Shown here piece after piece: positions 16,568 to 24,667 of a stretch of 64,000 bases of DNA. A program made the position numbers and the translations under genes. The stretch comes from Ignavibacteria bacterium. Its GTDB lineage: Bacteria; Bacteroidota; Ignavibacteria; Ignavibacteriales; SURF-24. Every line of letters starts with the position of its first letter. Position 1 is the first letter of the stretch. The notes beneath the pieces were generated by a model. It saw only the letters and a program-made list of their open reading frames with translations, made no database searches and was not told the DNA's origin. Location: contig JAAXKN010000015.1 in the NCBI GenBank assembly GCA_025612375.1, positions 28,945-92,944 on the forward strand, read 5' to 3'.

Positions 16568-18107
16568 CGGAAATTCCCTGAGCCTAAGTAAAATCGAACT
16601 TTTTCTCAGGGAAAATCCTCTTGTCCGCCTTTCTAAAGAATCAGAAAAGAAGGTAAAAAGGGCAAGAGCCTTAATTGAAAAGTGGGTTGAAAACGAAGAA
16701 GTGATTTACGGTGTTACAACCGGCTTCGGGGAATTTTCAAACGTCAGGATATCAAAAGAGGATCTTGCAAGCCTGCAGGAAAACCTCATCTTAAGCCATT
16801 CGGTAGGAACGGGAGAATATCTTCCCCCCTTCATAGTTAAAATAATGATGCTTCTTAGGGTAAACGCCCTTGCCAAGGGGCATTCCGGCATCAGGCTTTC
16901 AACGGTCAACCTTTTAATGGACATGATGAATAACAACATCATTCCGGTTGTTCCCTCGCAGGGTTCTGTAGGCTCCTCGGGCGACCTGGTGCAGCTTTCG
17001 CACCTTGTGCTTGCAATGATAGGAAAAGGGAGGGTCCAGGTAATTGAAGACGTGATGAGTGATGGGGCAAAAAATGAGAAGATAATTCCGGCTTCAAAAG
17101 GGCTTAAGAAATTTGGGCTTGAAGCTGTAAGGCTTCAGGCAAAAGAAGGGCTGGCACTCATTAACGGCACGCAGATGATGACTTCATTTGCCTCCTATAT
17201 CGCGATTCAGGCAAAAAAACTGATCAAGACGGCAGACATCTCGGCCGCACTTACGCACGAGGCCTTAAGGGCGACTGACCGCGCATTTGACCATAAGCTC
17301 CACGAGCTCAGGCCTTACCCGGGACAGATAGAAACCGCACAGAATATGCTTTTGCTAATTAAAGGAAGCGAGATCAGGAAGTCACACATTGCAGGCGACA
17401 AGAGGGTGCAGGATGCGTATTCATTAAGGTGCATACCGCAGATACACGGGGCTTCCAGGGACGCGATAAATTACGTCTGTTCAAGGGTTGAAATTGAGAT
17501 CAACTCGGCTAATGATAATCCTCTAATTTTTCCCGAAGAAGAAGAGCACATTGAAGGGGGAAATTTCCACGGGCAGCCTATGGCGCTCCCGATGGACTTC
17601 ATGTCCATAGCGCTCTCGGAGCTGGCAAATGTAAGTGAGAGAAGAATTGAGCGCATGGTTAACGGCGCCTTAAGCGGGTTACCGAGGTTTCTGGCAACAA
17701 ACGGAGGCTTAAATTCAGGCTTAATGATTGCGCAGTACACGGCGGCAAGCCTCGTTTCAGAGAACAAAGTTTTAAGCCATCCGGCAAGTGTGGATTCAAT
17801 ACCGACATCGGCCAACCAGGAGGACCACAACTCCATGGGCTCCATTGCAGCACAGAAGTGTTTCAGGATAATGCAGAACCTGCAGTCGGTTCTGGCCATT
17901 GAGCTCTTGACGGCCAGTCAGGCCATAGAATTTCACAAGCCGTTAAAGTGCGGGATGGGTACGGCAATAGCATATAATGAAGTAAGGAAAGTTGTACCCC
18001 CGATGGAGCGCGACCGTGTTTTGTATGATGACGTGCAGAAGGTACTCTCTTTAATCAGGAGTGACACCGTGCTTAATAGTGTTGAAGCAAAGATTAAGCT
18101 CAACTGA
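16542..18107 (+). CDS. hutH: Histidine ammonia-lyase (aromatic amino acid lyase family)
   Basis: A 521-residue member of the MIO-dependent ammonia-lyases. HutH deaminates histidine to urocanate. The selectivity pair is Ser-His (LILSHSVGTGE), as in histidine lyases, rather than His-Leu or Phe-Leu of tyrosine or phenylalanine lyases. Other conserved parts: YGVTTGFGEF, RVNALAKGHSGIR, NGTQMMTSF, YSLRCIPQIHGA, NDNPLIF, and SANQEDHNSMGS near the C-terminus. The MIO tripeptide reads Ser-Ser-Gly at 145-147 instead of Ala-Ser-Gly. The start at 16542 overlaps hflX by 26 bp; ATG at 16557 (MEVDGNSL), overlapping by 11 bp, is equally possible. No other hut genes are in the window, so the pathway context is missing and another aromatic substrate is not excluded. 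Confidence 0.78.
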   Translation: MKRPIMEVDGNSLSLSKIELFLRENPLVRLSKESEKKVKRARALIEKWVENEEVIYGVTTGFGEFSNVRISKEDLASLQENLILSHSVGTGEYLPPFIVKIMMLLRVNALAKGHSGIRLSTVNLLMDMMNNNIIPVVPSQGSVGSSGDLVQLSHLVLAMIGKGRVQVIEDVMSDGAKNEKIIPASKGLKKFGLEAVRLQAKEGLALINGTQMMTSFASYIAIQAKKLIKTADISAALTHEALRATDRAFDHKLHELRPYPGQIETAQNMLLLIKGSEIRKSHIAGDKRVQDAYSLRCIPQIHGASRDAINYVCSRVEIEINSANDNPLIFPEEEEHIEGGNFHGQPMALPMDFMSIALSELANVSERRIERMVNGALSGLPRFLATNGGLNSGLMIAQYTAASLVSENKVLSHPASVDSIPTSANQEDHNSMGSIAAQKCFRIMQNLQSVLAIELLTASQAIEFHKPLKCGMGTAIAYNEVRKVVPPMERDRVLYDDVQKVLSLIRSDTVLNSVEAKIKLN

Positions 18108-18121
18108 CATTTCAAATCAAG

Positions 18122-18141
18122 GCGGGAGCGAAGGCTCCCGC
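18122..18141 (+). terminator. GAAG-loop hairpin after the ammonia-lyase gene
   Basis: A perfect 8-bp stem GCGGGAGC / GCTCCCGC with a GAAG tetraloop, 15 bp after the stop codon. No T-tract follows (ATAATC), so termination would be weak or Rho-assisted. Confidence 0.55.
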
Positions 18142-18256
18142 ATAATCAAATCCGCATTCTGAATTACCCAATGAAACCGGTATTGGTGATGTACCTGTTT
18201 ATACATGCTCAGCTTCCTAACACCCGGAGTTAATTGGGCTTGATTTTGCCTAAATT

Positions 18257-18283
18257 AACCTGTACATTAGTACTGTACAGGTT
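18257..18283 (+). promoter_or_regulatory. YefM-type operator upstream of the toxin-antitoxin pair
   Basis: A perfect 9-bp inverted repeat, AACCTGTAC (18257-18265) and GTACAGGTT (18275-18283), with a 9-bp spacer. It contains two TGTACA hexamers starting at 18261 and 18274, 13 bp apart. TGTACA is the core bound by YefM-YoeB in Escherichia coli, where two such cores lie about one helical turn apart. A possible promoter box TTTTG lies at 18244-18248, so binding would cover the promoter. The antitoxin start is 56 bp downstream. Confidence 0.7.
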
Positions 18284-18338
18284 GGCAGCTGCACACAGCA
18301 TCATTATTATTTTATGTAAGTTGGATAAGGGGTTTAAT

Positions 18339-18632
18339 ATGAGGTCTACTTTGACATATACGCAGGCGAGGGCAAATTTCGCCAAGCTTTGCAATACTGT
18401 TACAGATGATCAGGAGATCGTTGTTATAACACGCCGTAATGCAGAACCTGTGGCTATGATATCGGCTTCGGAATTATCGGGACTTATCGAGACGGCTCAC
18501 CTTCTGCGTTCGCCTAAAAATGCAGAAAGACTCTTCAGTGCGCTCGAAAGGGCAAAGTCGGAGAATGTTAAACCACAGTCTCTTAAGGAATTTATGGCAG
18601 AGATAAAAATTGACGAAGAAAAGCGCAGGTAG
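18339..18632 (+). CDS. yefM: YefM/Phd-family antitoxin
   Basis: A 97-residue antitoxin. The N-terminal DNA-binding half follows the Phd/YefM pattern: MRSTLTYTQARANFAKLCN, VTDDQEIVVITRRN and AEPVAMISASELSGLIET. The C-terminal half (LLRSPKNAERLFSALERAK ... FMAEI) is the toxin-wrapping region and has the LRSPxNAxRLxxAL segment typical of YoeB partners. Start at 18339, preceded by AAGGGG at a normal distance; the frame is open further upstream to 18234, but that extension runs through the operator and has no family resemblance. The gene overlaps the toxin gene by 23 bp. It should repress its own promoter through the inverted repeat upstream. Confidence 0.9.
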   Translation: MRSTLTYTQARANFAKLCNTVTDDQEIVVITRRNAEPVAMISASELSGLIETAHLLRSPKNAERLFSALERAKSENVKPQSLKEFMAEIKIDEEKRR

Positions 18633-18891
18633 AAACCGGGAAGCCGTATTTCAGGACGAGTTCCGCGAAGACCTCATCTGGTGGGTTGAGCAGGACCGGA
18701 AGACGGCCCTGAAAATATTGAGGCTTATTGAAGAAATCCTAAAAACTCCCTTTGAAGGCAAAGGTAAACCGGAAGCTCTCAAGTACGGGCTTGCCGGCTG
18801 CTGGTCGCGCAGAATTACGCAGGAGCACAGAATTGTTTATCTTGTCCGGGATGACAGGATAGATTTCCTGCAGGCAAGATATCATTATTGA
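18610..18891 (+). CDS. yoeB: YoeB/Txe-family mRNA interferase toxin
   Basis: A 93-residue RelE-fold toxin that cleaves mRNA in the ribosomal A site. The match to YoeB is strong over the whole core: LKTPFEGKGKPEALKYGL, CWSRRITQEHRIVY and the terminal ARYHY. The catalytic set (Glu and Arg in the SRRITQEHR region, and the last His-Tyr) is intact, so it should be active. The start is a TTG at 18610, giving a tail of about ten residues before the fold; this overlaps the antitoxin by 23 bp. A rare start codon inside the antitoxin gene would keep toxin synthesis below antitoxin synthesis. It is regulated with yefM from the upstream operator. Confidence 0.92.
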   Translation: MTKKSAGRNREAVFQDEFREDLIWWVEQDRKTALKILRLIEEILKTPFEGKGKPEALKYGLAGCWSRRITQEHRIVYLVRDDRIDFLQARYHY

Positions 18892-19123
18892 AGAAAAACC
18901 GCTCCTTAAATCCGGCAGTAAAATTAAGGTACGTCCGGCCCTTCCCGGTTACGGGATGTTTTAAAGTTCCACCCATGTTATGCATAATTTTCAGCACCCG
19001 TTGAACCCGATTTCAACCTTATAAATTCTCATGCGGCTTGTTAAATTATATCTGGAAGCAGCTTCAAAGGACTAATGTATCCTTTGGGGCTGTAAAGTTT
19101 CTTCAATAAATTGAGAGAAAGGA

Positions 19124-20557
19124 ATGAAAACGCATGAGAAAACTTTTAGCTTTTCCGGTTGGCCTGGATTCTTAGCAGTACTGCTCTTAACAATTTTAAT
19201 TATTATTCTTCAGGGCTGCAGCGATAAGCCCACGTCCCCTGTAGATCCCGCAGGCTCCAAAGCAGGAGCCGGAACGCACGGCGGCAATCTGAAAACAATA
19301 CTTATTCCTTCAGCCTCGGCCTATAAACTGCCTCCCCCGCCAGAGAAAAATTCATTGAAGGCTATAGATGAGCTTAATCAGCTTAAAGCGTATCAGCTTA
19401 AGAAAACACAGAGCCTCAACAATATTATTGAATACTGGGATGGCCTGGCCATTATCCGCTGGAATGAGATTACAAGACACCTCGTCATAAAAAACAGCAC
19501 CAACCCGCCTCTGGCATCCAGGGCATACGCACTTTTAAGCACGGCGCAGTATGACGCTTTAATTGCCGCATGGTACAACAAGGACATTTATCTCAGGGAA
19601 TCTCCCCCGGGAAGCTCATCCGAACCCTGCTACCCATGTGAGCAGGCAGTTATTGCTTCTGTCTCAAGGCGCGTCTTAAGCTATCTCTTTCCTAAAGACA
19701 TAGACAGCATTAACTATTGGGCCACTCAGGAAATAAGCTCTCAGCTTTATACGGGAAAGAATTTCCCGAGCGACATAACGGCCGGAGACACTCTTGGGGC
19801 AATAATTTCAAGTGTATTCATCAGCTACGCTATGCAGGACGGGCATGACGCGGTCTGGACGGGCACAATGCCCATTTTCCCGGGCTGCTGGTTCAGCAGC
19901 ATGAACCCTCCGCAGAAGCCGTTGCTCCCAATGTGGGGCAAGGTAAGATCATGGCTTATGACTTCACTTCCGCCACTGGCACCACCTCCAATATTCGGAT
20001 CTGACCAGTTTAAGGCGGCTCTGGCCGAAGTAAAAAAGATTTCAGACACCAGGACGGATGAACAGCTGAGAATTGCAAAATTCTGGTCCGACGGCGCCGG
20101 GACCGCGACGCCTCCGGGGCACTGGAATGAAATTGCCAGCAACTATATCAAAACAAAGAACATGAGTGAATTTAAGACCGCAAGGGCTCTTGCGCTCATG
20201 AATATGGCAATAATGGATGCAGGAATCTGCTGCTGGGACGCAAAGTATACGTACTGGTATATCAGGCCCTCGCAGGTGGATACAACTATAACTACGCCTG
20301 TGGGCCTGCCTAACTTCCCGTCATATACCTCTGGGCACTCAAGCTTCTCCGGGGCTGCACATACGGTTCTGGGATACCTTTTCCCTGAAAAGGCTGATGA
20401 ATTTAAGAAGATGGCCGAAGAGGCCGCAATCTCCAGGCTCTACGGCGGAATCCATTACCGCTTCGACAGCGATATGGGTCTTGAAAGCGGAAGAGCTGTT
20501 GGAAACCTTGCCGTGCTGAGGGGATTAACAGACGGATTTGAGGGATGGAATTTTTAA
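19124..20557 (+). CDS. PAP2 / vanadium haloperoxidase-like phosphatase, lipoprotein
   Basis: A 477-residue exported protein with a transmembrane-like signal (about residues 12-31) ending in a lipobox LQGC, so probably lipid-anchored. The C-terminal third has the full acid phosphatase/haloperoxidase signature: K-x6-RP in KYTYWYIRP, then PSYTSGHSSFSG, then SRLYGGIHYRFD (SRx5Hx3D). The helical N-terminal half (SRAYALLSTAQYDALIAAW) is also as in bacterial vanadium-haloperoxidase-like phosphatases. It could hydrolyse phosphate monoesters in the periplasm or, if it binds vanadate, oxidise halides; the sequence cannot decide. Preceded by GAGAAAGGA. It stands alone between the toxin-antitoxin pair and the convergent flagellar operon. 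Confidence 0.88.
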   Translation: MKTHEKTFSFSGWPGFLAVLLLTILIIILQGCSDKPTSPVDPAGSKAGAGTHGGNLKTILIPSASAYKLPPPPEKNSLKAIDELNQLKAYQLKKTQSLNNIIEYWDGLAIIRWNEITRHLVIKNSTNPPLASRAYALLSTAQYDALIAAWYNKDIYLRESPPGSSSEPCYPCEQAVIASVSRRVLSYLFPKDIDSINYWATQEISSQLYTGKNFPSDITAGDTLGAIISSVFISYAMQDGHDAVWTGTMPIFPGCWFSSMNPPQKPLLPMWGKVRSWLMTSLPPLAPPPIFGSDQFKAALAEVKKISDTRTDEQLRIAKFWSDGAGTATPPGHWNEIASNYIKTKNMSEFKTARALALMNMAIMDAGICCWDAKYTYWYIRPSQVDTTITTPVGLPNFPSYTSGHSSFSGAAHTVLGYLFPEKADEFKKMAEEAAISRLYGGIHYRFDSDMGLESGRAVGNLAVLRGLTDGFEGWNF

Positions 20558-20578
20558 CTCAGTCATTAAAGGCCCGGG

Positions 20579-21418
20579 CTAAAAACCTGTGGCCTTTAGC
20601 TGCTGCTGTCTTAATTTCTGGACAAGTCCCTGTGCAAGTTTAATGATCTGAAGTGAAGTTTTTGAGCGAGGATATTTTCTTATATAAAGCTCCTGCGCCA
20701 TAATGGCTTTTGTTACCATCTGGTCGTGCCCCACAAAGCCGAGTGAATAAACGTTTTCCTTCAGGAAGTGTTCGGCAGCCTTGCTGAGGTTCAGGTAAGC
20801 CGTTGATGCTTCTTCTTCAGAAAAGCATTTGTTTATGACTGCAAAGTTAGGTGTAGCTGATCCGTTCATGTGCATGAGTTTTACAATTACATAAGCGTCC
20901 ATTATTGCCGTGGGTTCGGCGTTAAGGACAATAACGTTCGCGTGCACCTGGCTTAGAATATGAATTATCTCGTCTCCGGCGCCGGCGCCGATGTCGAGCA
21001 GCACATAATCATACTCGCGGCATAAGTCCTTTACCTCCTCTATGAGGTAATCCAGGAGGTGGTCGCTCTGGATGGGGTAGTCGGCTTTACCTGATTCTCC
21101 GAATATGAAGTGGAGGCTCGGCTCATAGCGTGTAATAAGCTCCTTAAGAGAATTCCTGTGCAGGAGAAAATTTAATAGCGTCTTCTCGGGCCTCAGGTTC
21201 AGCATTATATTGATATTGGAAAGATTTGAATCGAGGTCTATCAAAAGCACCTTCTTACCAATTCTTGAAAGGGCGTAGGCTGTATTAAGGGAAACAAATG
21301 TCTTCCCCGTTCCCCCCTTGCCTGAGCTGAATGAGATTATCTTTCCTTTTCCTTCGGGTTTCTTCTCCTGTGCCTTCAGGCGCTGAAGTTCAAGTAATCT
21401 TTCCGTCTGTCCGATCAT
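20579..21418 (-). CDS. flhG: Flagellar number regulator FlhG (MinD/ParA-type ATPase)
   Basis: A 279-residue ATPase of the MinD/ParA family that limits flagellar number and works with FlhF. The deviant Walker A GKGGTGKT is at 33-40, followed by LLIDLDSNLSNINIML and DYVLLDIGAGAGDEIIH (Walker B region). The N-terminal segment GQTERLLELQRL resembles the DQAxxLR motif by which FlhG stimulates the FlhF GTPase. The last part contains a basic/amphipathic tail that may bind membrane (about 255-279). The start overlaps the flhF stop by 4 bp. It is the last gene of the flagellar operon; no fliA follows, and the next gene is convergent. Confidence 0.9.
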   Translation of the reverse strand: MIGQTERLLELQRLKAQEKKPEGKGKIISFSSGKGGTGKTFVSLNTAYALSRIGKKVLLIDLDSNLSNINIMLNLRPEKTLLNFLLHRNSLKELITRYEPSLHFIFGESGKADYPIQSDHLLDYLIEEVKDLCREYDYVLLDIGAGAGDEIIHILSQVHANVIVLNAEPTAIMDAYVIVKLMHMNGSATPNFAVINKCFSEEEASTAYLNLSKAAEHFLKENVYSLGFVGHDQMVTKAIMAQELYIRKYPRSKTSLQIIKLAQGLVQKLRQQQLKATGF

Positions 21419-22623
21419 TTGCTGATCTTCCCGGTATAGATCATGTTTGCAATAAACTGCGGGTCTGCGGCTATTATGTCATCCGGAATTATCTGTCCGT
21501 TTGTAAGATACTTTATGGGCACGTTAAAATTAGCCGTTACGTTCAGTATATTGCCGAATGAGACCGCCTCATCAAGCTTTGTAAAGACAACGCCGTTATA
21601 GTTTAGGACCCTGAACTTTTGAGCCACGTCCAGAATGTTCTTTGTTGTGCTTGTGGTGCTTAAGACCAGGTAGACCTCGTCGACTTTTGTAGATGCGAGG
21701 AAGCGGCTGGTCTCCTTAAGGAGGCCCGAGTTGTTCTGGCTTCTTCCCGCGGTATCTATAAATACAATGTCTTTTTTCCTGAACTCTGCAATGAGCCCCG
21801 GGATCTCCTGCGGCTCATAGGCCACTCTCATTTCAATGTTGCTGATTTCGGAGAATATCTTAAGCTGGTCGATTGCGCCCAGGCGGAACGTATCGAGCGA
21901 AATAAGCCCTATATTAAGGTTATGCAGTATTTTTGAAATTACAGCGAGCTTTGCTATGCAGGTTGTTTTGCCGACACCCGTGGGGCCGACAAGAGCAATT
22001 ACTTTTGTCTTCTGCTTTTTCTGCACCTCAAAGGCGGAGGTCGGTATCATGGAGCTTATTGTCGAAATCACGTAGCTGTCTATATTCGAAGGCTGCAGAA
22101 ATTCCGTGTATTTGCCGAGCTGGTCTATTATGGCGTCAACTATGGTTTTCTGCACTTCCCTTGCAATAAGCGTGTCCGATATTTCATTAAGCTCGCGCTC
22201 AAGCGCATCTTTCTTATTTTCCTTTTTCAGAGTGGCAGCTTTTGCCGAGGGTGCCTTCTGAAGAGGATCCTTGGCCTTCATGATCCGGCTTTTCAGATCC
22301 TGGAGTCCTGCATCCTTATCAGGGGGCAGGTAAACTTTTTCTGAAAGCTCCTGAAGCTCCTCGGCAAAAGTCCTCGTCTTGGCCTGAGGTTTAGCCGGGC
22401 TCTGGGCTTTGGGGGCTTTAGCAGGCGGCACGGCTGCCTTCGACCTGTCGTAATCATCCTCCACGCCCGCCGTCAGCTCAAAGACTCTTTTGTGGCCGTA
22501 GCGCGGGTCGTCATCAATAATTCTTGTGCTGAGTACTATGGCATCGCTGCCCAGCTCATCTTTCATTTTCTGTGAAGCTTCTTTGAGGGTAAGTGCGATG
22601 TACTTTTTAATTTGCATATTCAA
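21415..22623 (-). CDS. flhF: Flagellar signal-recognition-type GTPase FlhF
   Basis: A 402-residue SRP-family GTPase that places the flagellum at the pole. The N-terminal B domain starts MQIKKYIALTLKEASQKMKDELGSDAIVLS, here interrupted as segments; a Pro/Ala/Lys-rich linker covers about 70-135. The NG domain has G1 GPTGVGKTTCIAK, DTFRLGAIDQL and G3 FIDTAGRS, and the late FTKLDEAVSFGNILN segment. The real start may be the second Met two codons in (22617). It overlaps flhA by 17 bp and flhG by 4 bp, so the three are translated in a coupled series. The pair flhF-flhG points to polar rather than scattered flagella. Confidence 0.92.
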   Translation of the reverse strand: MNMQIKKYIALTLKEASQKMKDELGSDAIVLSTRIIDDDPRYGHKRVFELTAGVEDDYDRSKAAVPPAKAPKAQSPAKPQAKTRTFAEELQELSEKVYLPPDKDAGLQDLKSRIMKAKDPLQKAPSAKAATLKKENKKDALERELNEISDTLIAREVQKTIVDAIIDQLGKYTEFLQPSNIDSYVISTISSMIPTSAFEVQKKQKTKVIALVGPTGVGKTTCIAKLAVISKILHNLNIGLISLDTFRLGAIDQLKIFSEISNIEMRVAYEPQEIPGLIAEFRKKDIVFIDTAGRSQNNSGLLKETSRFLASTKVDEVYLVLSTTSTTKNILDVAQKFRVLNYNGVVFTKLDEAVSFGNILNVTANFNVPIKYLTNGQIIPDDIIAADPQFIANMIYTGKISK

Positions 22624-24664
22624 CCTCTAATTTCCCTATAAATTCAACTTCCGTATCCGAAGGGAGCTCCGTATAGGAAAGAACTGCTATATCAGGGAAA
22701 CTTGAATTAATTAATCTGTAGAAATAAGGCCTGATTGTAGCCGATGTAATAAGAACAGGAGCGTAGCCAAGCATCCTGAAGTTCTGTATATGTTCTTTGA
22801 GAGAATCATTTATGTCGTTCAGCATTTTAGAAGAAAGCCCGAGCGTCTGGACGGCTTCCTTCTGGTTCTGAAGTGCGCGCGTAATATAATTTTCAACCTT
22901 ATTGCCGAGAGCAAGGGCGTGAATGATGCCGTTGGCGTCTTTGAACATGTTAGAAATTGTGTAGCCCAGAGAATGCCTTACGTATTCAGTAAGCACGTCA
23001 ATATTTTTTGTTACCTTGCAGTAGTCTATAAGCGACTCAAGAATCTGCACCAGGTCCTTGATCGGGATAAGTTCTTTAAGGAGGTTCTGCAGGACTTTCT
23101 GTATTGTGCCCATTGGCAGAAGGTCGGGGTTAATATCCTCAATTACCGCCGGGTAGTCTTTCTTCAGGTTTTCAAGCAGGGTTTTAACAGCCTGGCGTGA
23201 GAGGATCTTATCGAAGTTCTTCTTCAGGGTTTCCTGCAGGTGTGTCGACAGGACAGAGATGCTGTCGACAACAGTATAGCCTAAGAGCTCGGCCTTATCT
23301 TTTTCCTGTTTAGAGATCCAGAAGCCTTCGAGGTTAAAAGCCGGATCCTGAGTAGGTATGCCGCTTAAGCCTTCAGTTACGTTGCCCGGATTCATGGCCA
23401 GGAAGTGGTCGGTATAAATTTCGTATGCCGAGACAACGTTGCCCTTAATTTTAATTATGTACTCGTTTGGGTTAAGCTGCAGGTTGTCTCTTACCCTTAC
23501 CGGCGGAATTAGTACGCCGTACTCGAGCGCGATATATTTTCTTGTTGAAGAGATCTTCTGGAACAGGTTACCGCCCTGGTTTTCATCAACGAGTGAAATG
23601 AGCCCGTAGCCGATTTCAACTTCAATAGGATCGACCTGCAGGTACTGTTCAACCTTATCCTCTGCCGTAGGCTCTGAGATGATCTCCTCGGGAGTCTCAG
23701 CCGGAAGGGCAGCCTTTGCGGCATTAGACTTTTTGGTGAAGTATGAGGCAGCTGCAAGTCCCGAGCCGATTAAAACGAATGGGATTGTAGGCATGCCAGG
23801 CACGAGAGCGAACATGAAAACGGCTCCTGAAACCGTTCCCAGAACCCTGGGGTTTGAAAAAAGCTGCGTTTTCATCTGCGTGTCGAGTGAGGTTCCGGCA
23901 GCACTTTTTGTAACAACAAGGCCTGCGGCCGTCGAAACCAGGAGAGCCGGGATCTGGGAGACCAGGCCGTCGCCGATGGTTAGAATTGTGTAGGACTGCA
24001 GTGCGTCTGTAAGCGAGAGCCCTCTTTGGGCAACGCCTATTATAAACCCGCCTATAATGTTAATTCCGTTAATAATAAGTCCTGCAACGGCATCTCCTTT
24101 AACGAACTTGCTGGCACCGTCCATGGCTCCGTAAAACTCTGCTTCCCTTGAAATGCCTTCGCGTCTTGCCCTTGCCTCGGCCTCTGTAATAAGGCCGGTG
24201 TTCAAATCGGCGTCAATTGCCATCTGTTTACCCGGCATGGCGTCCAAAGTAAAGCGGGCGGCAACTTCGGAGATTCTGCCGGAACCTTTTACGATAACAA
24301 CAAACTGGATGATGACGAGTATAATGAATACGATAAAACCCACGACGTAGTTTCCGCCTACGACGAAGGTGCCGAAAGATTCGATTACCTTTCCGGCGTA
24401 GCCTTCAAGGAGAATAAGGCGTGTTGAGCCCATATTAAGTGAAAGGCGGAAAAGCGTAAGAACAAGCAATAGTCCCGGGAAGACCGAAATGTCCGTCGGC
24501 GACTGTATATAAAGCGAAACGATAAGAATGAGCACGGAAAAGGTTATGCTGACAGCAAGCAGGAAATCCAGCAGGAATGCCGGCAGGGGGATGATCATAA
24601 GGCCCAGTATGAGTATCAGGCCGAATGCCAGTATAATGTCGCTATTTTTACCAAACCGGTTCAT
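22607..24664 (-). CDS. flhA: Flagellar export gate protein FlhA
   Basis: A 685-residue export-gate protein. The N-terminal half has about eight transmembrane segments and the FHIPEP-family signature TLDAMPGKQMAIDADLNTG, followed by EAEFYGAMDGASKFVKGDA. The cytoplasmic half (about 320-685) forms the nonameric ring that docks chaperone-substrate complexes; recognisable parts are ALEYGVLIPPVRVRDN, PNEYIIKIKG and PVLITSATIRPYFYRLI. Length is normal. It follows flhB by 3 bp and overlaps flhF. It forms the core of the flagellar type III secretion channel together with FlhB, FliP, FliQ and FliR, all encoded here. Confidence 0.97.
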   Translation of the reverse strand: MNRFGKNSDIILAFGLILILGLMIIPLPAFLLDFLLAVSITFSVLILIVSLYIQSPTDISVFPGLLLVLTLFRLSLNMGSTRLILLEGYAGKVIESFGTFVVGGNYVVGFIVFIILVIIQFVVIVKGSGRISEVAARFTLDAMPGKQMAIDADLNTGLITEAEARARREGISREAEFYGAMDGASKFVKGDAVAGLIINGINIIGGFIIGVAQRGLSLTDALQSYTILTIGDGLVSQIPALLVSTAAGLVVTKSAAGTSLDTQMKTQLFSNPRVLGTVSGAVFMFALVPGMPTIPFVLIGSGLAAASYFTKKSNAAKAALPAETPEEIISEPTAEDKVEQYLQVDPIEVEIGYGLISLVDENQGGNLFQKISSTRKYIALEYGVLIPPVRVRDNLQLNPNEYIIKIKGNVVSAYEIYTDHFLAMNPGNVTEGLSGIPTQDPAFNLEGFWISKQEKDKAELLGYTVVDSISVLSTHLQETLKKNFDKILSRQAVKTLLENLKKDYPAVIEDINPDLLPMGTIQKVLQNLLKELIPIKDLVQILESLIDYCKVTKNIDVLTEYVRHSLGYTISNMFKDANGIIHALALGNKVENYITRALQNQKEAVQTLGLSSKMLNDINDSLKEHIQNFRMLGYAPVLITSATIRPYFYRLINSSFPDIAVLSYTELPSDTEVEFIGKLEVEYAN

Positions 24665-24667
24665 AGG

